Assembly: GCA_021772535.1 (NCBI GenBank)
Contig: JAJFLV010000239.1
Coordinates: 1 to 49,328 of the forward strand
Direction: 5' to 3'
Length of the DNA stretch: 49,328 bases
DNA from: Opitutales bacterium
Lineage (GTDB): Bacteria; Verrucomicrobiota; Verrucomicrobiia; Opitutales; UBA2987
The notes beneath the pieces are model-generated. The model was not told the DNA's origin. It did no database searches and worked only from the letters and a program-made list of their open reading frames with translations. Each line of letters begins with the position of its first letter. Positions within the stretch are counted from its first letter, which is position 1. Below, in pieces: positions 16,416-23,518 of this stretch. The position numbers were made by a program, and so were the translations under genes.

Positions 16416-17801
16416 TTCCTGAGCCAGAAGTTTGCTTAAATAGGCTTTTCCCTGTTCTAAAGTTTCAAAAACGCCATCCATCTGCGCTTCATAACAGGTT
16501 TCCAGAAAGCCTTTGAAGTGAGGCCCTGGTTCCTGCCCCAATTCGATCAAATGCCGGCCCAGGATGATTGGTTGGGGAACGGATTCTTCAACTTCCAGTT
16601 TCCGCGCGTGTGCCAGAAGCCACTCACCGGCCGGAAATTCACTTTGCTCCATCGGAGGCCGGCCCTGCATGTCGGCCCACGCCACTCGAACCAGCCGGTC
16701 GATTCTTTTAACGGAACGAGCCAGACGGCGAATGGCGGAATCGCCGGCCTTGTTTTTGTAAAGCTCAACCGGCCGCATATGGGTCTTCACAAGGGAGGTC
16801 ACCTCCTCTATTAAATCCTTTTGCTGCGTCATTCGAGCCAGGAACCTCTGGGTGATTCCCTTGCCAGCCGCTTCGTGACCCGGTGAACGGATGCGGCCAT
16901 CATCACCTGGCGCCGTTGTAGCCGGCTTGCCCAGATCATGGCAGAGCACGGCGAACCCGACCACCAGATCTTCCCAGTCATCGCCCGTTCTCTCTTTGGC
17001 AAAGGCATCCAGGCAATGGAGAGTATGCACCCAGACGTCTCCCTCGGGGTGCCAGATGGGGTCTTGCGGGCATCCGACCAGGGCCTCCAATTCAGGATAA
17101 CTGGAAAGCCAGCCGCAATTATTCAAAAAATGCAGGCCGACAGAGGGTTTCCTTCCTTTTAAGATCATTTTTTTCCACTCCTCGAAGATTCGTTCAGGGG
17201 AAAGGTCTTCGGCGGAAATTTCCCGGCAGAGGTCAACCGTTTCGGCATCGACTTGGAGTTCGAAGCGGGCGGCCAGTTGCATAGCCCTGAGAACACGCAG
17301 GGGATCCTCGGAAAACTTCTCGCTGGTAGGTCGGAGAATGCCTTTCCGGAGATCCTCGCGCCCGTCGAAAGGATCGATGATTTCACCACTGAGGAAATCC
17401 CAGGATATGGCGTTGAGGGTAAAATCGCGCCGGGAGGCAGCCTCCTCAAAAGTCAGGTACGGCGCCTCTTCGATTTCGAACCCACGGTGCCCGACCCCTT
17501 TTTTAGATTCCCGCCGGGGCAAAGAAAGATCAATAGGATATCCCCGAATCTTGAAGACTCCAAAGGCCCGGCCGACCCAATCGAGGGAGAAATCCCTTGA
17601 AATGGCTTTTTCGAGATGCTTTGACCCAAGCCCGAATACCTCGATATCGACATCGAGCACTGGAACGTTGAGCAAGGCATCGCGCACACAACCTCCCACT
17701 AACAAAGCCCGGCCACCAGCCTTTTTTACCAGGTAAAATATTTTGCGGCAGACCTCGTCCAATTCCTCAGGAAGGGGCTGAGGTTTTTCAGGCAAATGCA
17801 T
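16413..17801 (-). CDS. tRNA nucleotidyltransferase / poly(A) polymerase family with HD domain
   Basis: This encodes about 462 residues, counted from the ATG at 17801; the frame runs further upstream but into the neighbouring gene. The N-terminal class II nucleotidyltransferase domain has ALLVGGCVRDALL and the metal-binding pair in VLDVDIEVFG. RRDFTLNAISWD and DPFDGREDL follow, then the RNA-binding EDPLRVLRAMQLAARFEL. The second half carries an HD phosphohydrolase domain (HTLHCLDAF, VLCHDLGKPATT, SPGHEAAGKG, VKTHMRPVEL), as in bacterial CCA-adding enzymes with 2',3'-phosphatase activity. CCA addition and polyadenylation cannot be told apart by sequence. Eleven bases separate it from the upstream gmhA-like gene on the same strand. 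Confidence 0.9.
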   Translation of the reverse strand: MHLPEKPQPLPEELDEVCRKIFYLVKKAGGRALLVGGCVRDALLNVPVLDVDIEVFGLGSKHLEKAISRDFSLDWVGRAFGVFKIRGYPIDLSLPRRESKKGVGHRGFEIEEAPYLTFEEAASRRDFTLNAISWDFLSGEIIDPFDGREDLRKGILRPTSEKFSEDPLRVLRAMQLAARFELQVDAETVDLCREISAEDLSPERIFEEWKKMILKGRKPSVGLHFLNNCGWLSSYPELEALVGCPQDPIWHPEGDVWVHTLHCLDAFAKERTGDDWEDLVVGFAVLCHDLGKPATTAPGDDGRIRSPGHEAAGKGITQRFLARMTQQKDLIEEVTSLVKTHMRPVELYKNKAGDSAIRRLARSVKRIDRLVRVAWADMQGRPPMEQSEFPAGEWLLAHARKLEVEESVPQPIILGRHLIELGQEPGPHFKGFLETCYEAQMDGVFETLEQGKAYLSKLLAQE

Positions 17802-17812
17802 GATGGAACCCG

Positions 17813-18424
17813 TCAGGAAAAAAATGTTTCCTCCAGCATAAGGGAGAGGCAGTGGTAGACCGGTAAATGGTTTTCCTGAATGAGGTAGACTTCCGTCTCG
17901 GGAACCCGAATGCAAATATCCGCCATTTCATTGAGGCGACCACCGCCTTCGCCTGTCAAACCGATTACCAACAGGTCTTTGGCCCTGCCAACCTCGGCAG
18001 CATGAAGAATGTTGGCGGAATTTCCGGAAGTGCTGATGCAGAGAAGGGCATCTCCCTCCCCCCCGAGTCCCCATACCAGTTGGGCAAAGCCATAGAGGGG
18101 ATCGCTATCGTTGGCAAAGGCCGTCAGGAGACTGTCGAAGGCCGGTAATGGAATGACGGGCAGAGATCCCTGCAGTTTGGCTGCCAATCCGGGGCCCAAC
18201 CGTGTTTGCCACTCTTCATCCAGGGGTCGGGCCAGGGCAAAACCTTTAAGTAATTCGGCCGAGATGTGAGCACTGTCTGCCGCGCTCCCGCCGTTTCCGC
18301 AAACAAGGAGCTTGCCCCCACTGGCAAAGGCCGAACTGATGGCGGCATGAGTCGCCTCGACATCCTTTCGGCAAGACTCCAGGGCCGGGTAGCGGTCGAT
18401 CATCGATTCGAGGTAGCGACTCAT
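17813..18424 (-). CDS. gmhA: Phosphoheptose isomerase (SIS domain)
   Basis: This encodes 203 residues from the ATG at 18424. It belongs to the sedoheptulose-7-phosphate isomerase family, the first step of ADP-heptose synthesis for lipopolysaccharide inner core. Diagnostic are LLVCGNGGSAADSAHISAEL, the phosphate-binding CISTSGNSANI and the catalytic QENHLPVYHCL near the C terminus. The insert between residues about 70 and 105 (RPLDEEWQTRLG, PVIPLPAF) matches the heptose isomerases rather than DiaA. No other heptose gene is in the window. It is directly followed by the nucleotidyltransferase gene, likely in one transcript. Confidence 0.88.
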   Translation of the reverse strand: MSRYLESMIDRYPALESCRKDVEATHAAISSAFASGGKLLVCGNGGSAADSAHISAELLKGFALARPLDEEWQTRLGPGLAAKLQGSLPVIPLPAFDSLLTAFANDSDPLYGFAQLVWGLGGEGDALLCISTSGNSANILHAAEVGRAKDLLVIGLTGEGGGRLNEMADICIRVPETEVYLIQENHLPVYHCLSLMLEETFFS

Positions 18425-18545
18425 TTCAAGTGCGGTTAAAATAAACGAATTTGACAGCGTGGGGACAATAAAAAAGAAATTATTCAATAAGTGAAGCAAT
18501 TGCCGAAAAGGAAATTGCCAACCTAACGGGTTGCTTGCTCCCGGG

Positions 18546-18599
18546 ATTGTAATTTCTTGACCCTGCGGTGGAAGAGAACATTATTCAAAGTATTACAAT
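18546..18599. promoter_or_regulatory. Perfect inverted repeat in divergent promoter region
   Basis: ATTGTAAT (18546-18553) and ATTACAAT (18592-18599) form exact 8-base arms 38 bases apart in the 245-base gap between the gmhA-like gene (minus) and the receiver-protein gene (plus). Between them is TTGACC, a possible -35 box with a poor -10. It could be a pair of operator half-sites; no regulator can be named. Confidence 0.3.
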
Positions 18600-18669
18600 T
18601 GGCATTTGATTTATAAAACCTGCATGCATGCGGTGGCAATCTATCTGTATCGGGGGAGAATTTGCACAA

Positions 18670-19041
18670 ATGGGACGAATCCTTATCATTGATGACAACC
18701 AAAGCCTATGCGAAATGCTCAAATTGGCTATGGAAAAGGAGGGGCATGAAGTTATCACCGCGAACGATGGCGATGAAGCGGTAGCTCTTTATTGCGAACA
18801 GCCGGCCGACCTGATCATTACCGATGTATTCATGCCGATCAAAGATGGCATTGAAATTATACTGGAATTGCAGGGCAGATTCTCGAATTTGAAGATTATC
18901 GTTATCTCAGGAGGTGGTTCAACCGGGGTGGGAACGGAGAACGTATTCATCGCAGCAAAGGAATTCGGGGCTGATTACACCTTTAAAAAACCACTCAAGA
19001 TCGAAGAACTGACAAAAGCGGTGAAAAGCTTGATCGATTGA
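18670..19041 (+). CDS. Single-domain response regulator (CheY-like)
   Basis: This encodes 123 residues made of one receiver domain: acidic pair in LIIDDNQ, phospho-acceptor D52 in LIITDVFMP, Ser in VISGGG and Lys in FKKPLK. No output domain follows. A GGGGGAGA ribosome-binding site at 18652-18659 fits the ATG at 18670 and argues against the in-frame upstream start at 18628. It could act as a phospho-relay intermediate or motility-type regulator. The hybrid kinase at 32671 lacks a phosphotransfer domain and is not an obvious partner. Confidence 0.9.
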   Translation: MGRILIIDDNQSLCEMLKLAMEKEGHEVITANDGDEAVALYCEQPADLIITDVFMPIKDGIEIILELQGRFSNLKIIVISGGGSTGVGTENVFIAAKEFGADYTFKKPLKIEELTKAVKSLID

Positions 19042-19153
19042 TCTAATTGACACTCAGAACTTTAGAATTGCTTTTGGGGCTATTCTATGCTTAAATTACC
19101 TCTCGATTTCAAAAAAGTTAAGTATTTGCAGATTCCAGCCGATAAATTTCCGG

Positions 19154-19690
19154 TTGCTCATTAGGGGGTTGGCGATTCGTAGAGAAAATAAAGTTTGGCA
19201 TAAGTCTTACAGGACGAGGGCATTTACCTTGGTCGAGTTATTTATTGTCATCACGATCATAGGCTTTCTCATCACAATGGCCGTCCCGGCGGTTAGAAAA
19301 GTGATGAGGGCAACTCAAAACAATGTTATTGTCAACGACTTAAGAGTTTTTGCTTCGGCTTTTCAGCAATTTGCGGGAGAAACCGGTGAATATCCCGACG
19401 ATCAGGCATCGGGCGCCTCTTTTCCAACGGGAATGGAGGGTTATCTCAAGGAAACCTCCTGGGGCCGCAAAACGCCCATTGGGGGAAATTATGATTGGGA
19501 CAAGAACGTAAAGCACAAGGGGACCCTTTATGAAGCAGTGATCACCATCAACGATGCACAGGATAACGAAATAATCGTGTCCATGGAGCAATTGGGCGAG
19601 ATTGACGAGGTGCTTGACGATGGGAAACTGGAAACTGGCTTATTTCGCCTCGGTAAACGAAACACCCCGATCTACATCGTTTCGGAGTAA
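19154..19690 (+). CDS. Type II secretion / type IV pilus pseudopilin-like protein
   Basis: This encodes about 178 residues. The class III signal is clear: a basic leader, then RAFTLVELFIVITIIGFLITM. Prepilin peptidase would cut between A23 and F24, leaving the conserved Glu at mature position 5. The residue before the cut is Ala rather than the usual Gly. The mature domain has one N-terminal helix and a small globular part with ASAFQQFAGETGEYPDD, a pattern common in Verrucomicrobia pseudopilins. The start is unclear: a TTG at 19154 or another at 19169 just after AGGGGG. It stands alone, without other secretion genes. Confidence 0.85.
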   Translation: MLIRGLAIRRENKVWHKSYRTRAFTLVELFIVITIIGFLITMAVPAVRKVMRATQNNVIVNDLRVFASAFQQFAGETGEYPDDQASGASFPTGMEGYLKETSWGRKTPIGGNYDWDKNVKHKGTLYEAVITINDAQDNEIIVSMEQLGEIDEVLDDGKLETGLFRLGKRNTPIYIVSE

Positions 19691-19719
19691 CTTGTTTCCT
19701 ACAGAACTGAATTTCCCTT

Positions 19720-19745
19720 AAGCCGACTGGCCAGTCGGCTTTTTT
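19720..19745 (+). terminator. Intrinsic terminator after pseudopilin gene
   Basis: The palindrome AGCCGACTGGCCAGTCGGCT (19721-19740) folds into a near-perfect stem and is followed by TTTTT. It lies 30 bases after the pseudopilin stop and 20 bases before the end of the converging minus-strand gene. The U-run favours the plus strand. Confidence 0.9.
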
Positions 19746-19765
19746 AATATCAAACAGGCAATGAT

Positions 19766-20587
19766 TTAATTAAGTAGCTCTGCCAGGTCTCCAGGATAGC
19801 GATAATAAATATCCTGGTAAAACTCTATCTCTGAGTTGCTCAAGACGCTGATTACTTCCCTTTCATCCAAAATCGCCAAATATCCGCTATCTTTTTTCGC
19901 GAAAACATAAGCGCCCTCCTCGTCAAAATCAAGAAGGACGCGATCCAATTCTCTCGAATAATTGTATTCGTAGAGCTTGGCAACTCCGTTCCCCGCGAGA
20001 TGGATAACGAGGTCTCCCTCCTCACTTCCGGTCATGTAAGTTCCTGAATAGGTAGCTTCCAAGGAAACGATTTCGGCCGGATTGGTGACTATTTCGTCTT
20101 TAATGGGCGGAAACCGATCATCGATTTCCCCGAAATAAATCCAGGCAGATGTAGTTCCTCCAACCACCAATAAAACATAAATCGCCGTCTGTATGAAGCG
20201 CGTCAGATTATAGGCCCGTTTTTGAGCCTTGTCGTAATCGTCCGCCGTCAGCTCAGGGGGAGGCGTGTAATCAAATTCCTCTCCTGAAATGAAAACTATG
20301 GCCTCCTGCACGGATACCGCTACATTGCGTTCATGGGGGACATCGAGATTCGATGCATAAAGCTGGCCATCCCGCACCTCTATGGTGAAGTTCCCCCACC
20401 TGGATTTGGCTATCACAAGGGGAGGGAATTCCATATCTTCAGGACATGTCAGCTTGATTAGTCTTTCAATATAACCGCAAAGCTCTTCCCGGCTGAGATT
20501 CCCGATTTCGTTAAGGCCAAATTCATCCCCGGCGGCAAGAAAATCCTTATCAACACCCCGGGAGGTTACTTTAATAACTGTAATCAA
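19766..20587 (-). CDS. Unrecognised single-pass membrane protein
   Basis: This encodes about 273 residues starting at a TTG; no ATG precedes residue 50 and no ribosome-binding site is clear. Residues 1-120 look soluble and cytoplasmic (RGVDKDFLAAGDEFGLNEIG, REELCGYIERLIKLT, NFTIEVRDGQLYASNL). A single membrane helix lies near 133-152 (FIQTAIYVLLVVGGTTSAWI). The C-terminal 110 residues form an acidic beta-rich domain (SLEATYSGTYMTGSEEGDL, VIHLAGNGVAKLYEY, VLLDFDEEGAYVFA), presumably outside the membrane. I recognise no family. It converges on the pseudopilin gene and lies divergent from mutS, with no operon partner. Confidence 0.7.
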   Translation of the reverse strand: MITVIKVTSRGVDKDFLAAGDEFGLNEIGNLSREELCGYIERLIKLTCPEDMEFPPLVIAKSRWGNFTIEVRDGQLYASNLDVPHERNVAVSVQEAIVFISGEEFDYTPPPELTADDYDKAQKRAYNLTRFIQTAIYVLLVVGGTTSAWIYFGEIDDRFPPIKDEIVTNPAEIVSLEATYSGTYMTGSEEGDLVIHLAGNGVAKLYEYNYSRELDRVLLDFDEEGAYVFAKKDSGYLAILDEREVISVLSNSEIEFYQDIYYRYPGDLAELLN

Positions 20588-20773
20588 TGTCTATACAAGA
20601 GAGAGTATTACGAAATCCTTTTCGGCAGACTACCCTAATGGATATCCGACGTTTGGGCGTTATTGATCAATGCTCATCTTTCCGCATTTAAAAAAGAAAA
20701 CACTACATTATTAATGCCTACAATAGATTAAATACATAATTTTTCCGAACAAAAAATAAAACAGGTAACAGCA

Positions 20774-20887
20774 ATGTTGAAAAATATCCTCCAGAAGCAA
20801 CAGGCCCGGTTTCCCGGCTGGGCCAGGAAATTCCGGTTGCCTTTGCAGAATTCAGGAGGTCAAGATACTTCTCCGTTAAATAAATAA
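20774..20887 (+). CDS. Candidate 37-codon small ORF overlapping the mutS start
   Basis: An ATG at 20774 opens 37 codons (MLKNILQKQQARFPGWARKF and 17 more residues) and the TAA overlaps the mutS ATG by one base (TAATG). The product is small and basic with no membrane segment. The AGGAGG inside its 3' end (20853-20858) is about 28 bases before mutS, too far for direct use, so re-initiation could couple the two. The small ORF has only a weak upstream CAGG. The preceding 186 bases (20588-20773) are AT-rich and hold no gene. It may be chance. Confidence 0.35.
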   Translation: MLKNILQKQQARFPGWARKFRLPLQNSGGQDTSPLNK

Positions 20888-23460
20888 TGCCGAGAACCTC
20901 CAGTAAGAAAACAGAAGGCACTCTCACGCCGATGATGCGCCAGTATCAAGATGTCCGGCATGGTCTGCCTCCCAATACCGTTCTCCTCTTTCGACTTGGT
21001 GATTTTTACGAAATGTTTCTGGACGATGCCGCCACCGGTGCGCCCATTCTCGGAATCACCCTGACAAAACGCAACGGCATGCCCATGGCCGGAATTCCTT
21101 ACCACGCGGCCGACAATTATATCGGCAAACTCCTGGCCGCCGGGAAAAAAGTCGCCATTTGCGACCAGATGGAAGCCCCTCAACCCGGAAAAATCGTGAA
21201 GCGGGCACTAACCCGTATTCTCTCCCCTGGCACGACCCTGGAAGACCACCAGAGCAATGCGAGAAGCAATAATTTTCTCCTCGCCCTCAATTTTGAAAAA
21301 ACCTCCCTTCATGCCGCCTGGCTGGACCTTGCAACCGGGCATTTTCAAATCGCTACGGAAAAATCGGCCGAAAATTTGCTGGCGGTCTTTTCCAGTATCA
21401 ACCCATGTGAGGTAATTTTACCCGAAGGGGCTCGGGAGGACTGGGAAAAAGATGACAATGTTCGGCATTGGGCTGGTTTATTTACCCAATTTTGTGAAGG
21501 GCGGCCCATAAACGAGCTGCCAAGCTACCACTTCGATCAACTCAGCGGGGCTCAGTGTGTGAGAGAGGCATTAGGTGTGCTCAACCTTCAAGGATTCGGC
21601 ATAGATAAAGACCATGGCGGTCTGGGACCCGCCGGCGCTTTGATCCACTATGCGACTGAAAGCCTTTGCTCCAAGCCCGGCAACCTTCGAGGCATTCGCG
21701 AATATCGGACCGCACGCACTCTTCTTCTCGACCCTTCCACCCTGCGAAATCTGGAGATATTCCGCACTTCCGGAAACCGCCGCGAAGGTAGCCTGCTGGA
21801 GGCTATGGACGCTACCGTGACGGCAGCGGGAGTCCGTTTACTGGAGCAATACCTGGCCGAGCCGACCCTCGACCTTGGGGAAATAAAACGTCGCCAAAAT
21901 TGCGTGGGGGGATTCCTGGAGGCTCCCGCCTACGCGTCGGAAATCCAGGAATACATGAAGGGAATTCGTGATATTCCCCGAATTCTTGGCCGCCTCCAAA
22001 ACCGGCTGCGAAACCCTCGGGAACTGGGCGGCATTCGCGACACTTTGCGCCAACTTCCCTTCCTGCTTCAGGTTTTGGGGCAATTCGATGAGCCCGTTAT
22101 TATGGAATTAACCGGCCAAGTTCTCGAATACCCGGAATTGCGTGATCTTCTTGAAAAATCCCTCTCAGAGGAACTTCCCCATCAGCTAAAAGACGGCGGC
22201 TACATCCGTGATGGCTATGATGAAGCCCTCGACCGTCTGCGGGGTTCTTCCCTTGAAAACAAGCACTGGCTCTCCGAACTGGAAAAAGAGGAGCGGGAGC
22301 GAACCGGCATCAAAAACCTGCGCATAAAATTCAACAACACTTTCGGCTATTTCATTGAAATCACCAAAACCAACCTCAACCTGGTTCCCGAACATTACAT
22401 CCGAAAGCAAACCACCACAAATTCCGAACGCTACTACACCGAGGACCTGAAACAAAAGGAAAAGGAAATCCTTCACTCCGATGAACGGTCCATCACCCGG
22501 GAAGAGGAGCTGTTCCGCGATTTAGTCGCTCATGTATTGGCCGAAGCGGACTCCCTCGGTGAAACATCGCGGGTTCTGGCAGAAATCGATCTCTACATCG
22601 GCTGGTCAAAAATCGCCCGCGAATGGGACTATTGCCGACCCAACCTCGAGAATAGCCATGTTTTGCAAATTGAGGAGGGGCGCCACCCGGTGGTCGAGCA
22701 GACCATCCGCCGGGAGCGTTACGGCTTGGCCGGCACACGCGCTTTTGTCCCCAACGATGCCCACTTGAACGCTGAAGAGGAACAAATCGGCATCATCACC
22801 GGGCCCAACATGGCCGGTAAATCCACCTATATCCGGCAGGTTGCCCTGATCACCCTGATGGCTCAAACCGGTTCCTGGGCGCCCGCCCGGAACTGCCGTA
22901 TCGGCCTGGTGGATCGAATTTTCTCTCGGGTCGGAGCGAGCGACGAGCTGTCGCGGGGAAATTCCACCTTTATGGTGGAAATGAATGAGACCGCCAACAT
23001 CATCAATAATGTTACGGACAAAAGCCTGGTCATTCTCGACGAAATCGGACGCGGCACCAGCACCTATGATGGCATGAGCATAGCCTGGGCTGTGGTTGAA
23101 CACCTGCACGGAGACAAAACCCGCGGCCCTCGCACATTATTCGCCACCCACTACCATGAATTGACACGGCTGGAGCAGTTGCTTCCAAGGGTTTGTAACT
23201 ACTGTGTTGCGGTAAAGGAGTGGAACGATGAAATCGTATTCGTCCGGCAGGTATTGCGGGGAGCCTCAGACCGCAGTTATGGCATCCAGGTGGCGCGACT
23301 GGCGGGGCTTCCCCAAAAAGTAATCGACCGGGCCAAAACCCTCCTCGAACAACTGGAATCTGAAGATTCCAGCCACAATCTGGCAAAGAAGGTGAAAGGA
23401 GGGGGAACCTCCAAATTAAAAGAATCGCAACAGAGCTGGCCCCAGATGGAACTTTTTTAG
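20887..23460 (+). CDS. mutS: DNA mismatch repair protein MutS
   Basis: This encodes 857 residues, the normal length for MutS1, which recognises mismatches and starts repair with MutL. Near the N terminus is LLFRLGDFYEMFLDDA with the mismatch-reading F-x-E residues. The connector, lever and clamp domains follow. The ATPase at the C terminus has Walker A GPNMAGKSTYIRQVAL at about 639, the ABC-like signature region DELSRGNSTFMVEM, Walker B SLVILDEIGRGTS and the helix FATHYHELTRLE. The last 25 residues carry a short hydrophobic tail typical of MutS. No mutL is in the window. It overlaps the small ORF by one base and precedes a protease gene by 58 bases. Confidence 0.98.
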   Translation: MPRTSSKKTEGTLTPMMRQYQDVRHGLPPNTVLLFRLGDFYEMFLDDAATGAPILGITLTKRNGMPMAGIPYHAADNYIGKLLAAGKKVAICDQMEAPQPGKIVKRALTRILSPGTTLEDHQSNARSNNFLLALNFEKTSLHAAWLDLATGHFQIATEKSAENLLAVFSSINPCEVILPEGAREDWEKDDNVRHWAGLFTQFCEGRPINELPSYHFDQLSGAQCVREALGVLNLQGFGIDKDHGGLGPAGALIHYATESLCSKPGNLRGIREYRTARTLLLDPSTLRNLEIFRTSGNRREGSLLEAMDATVTAAGVRLLEQYLAEPTLDLGEIKRRQNCVGGFLEAPAYASEIQEYMKGIRDIPRILGRLQNRLRNPRELGGIRDTLRQLPFLLQVLGQFDEPVIMELTGQVLEYPELRDLLEKSLSEELPHQLKDGGYIRDGYDEALDRLRGSSLENKHWLSELEKEERERTGIKNLRIKFNNTFGYFIEITKTNLNLVPEHYIRKQTTTNSERYYTEDLKQKEKEILHSDERSITREEELFRDLVAHVLAEADSLGETSRVLAEIDLYIGWSKIAREWDYCRPNLENSHVLQIEEGRHPVVEQTIRRERYGLAGTRAFVPNDAHLNAEEEQIGIITGPNMAGKSTYIRQVALITLMAQTGSWAPARNCRIGLVDRIFSRVGASDELSRGNSTFMVEMNETANIINNVTDKSLVILDEIGRGTSTYDGMSIAWAVVEHLHGDKTRGPRTLFATHYHELTRLEQLLPRVCNYCVAVKEWNDEIVFVRQVLRGASDRSYGIQVARLAGLPQKVIDRAKTLLEQLESEDSSHNLAKKVKGGGTSKLKESQQSWPQMELF

Positions 23461-23518
23461 GGTGTCTTTTTCCAATCACAAATACTCTGCCCTTAAAACC
23501 CAAAACCCACTTGGAAAT

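Noticed and set aside
16413-17915. Longer nucleotidyltransferase frame beginning at 17915
   Set aside because: The added part overlaps the gmhA-like coding region; the ATG at 17801 gives a normal N terminus.
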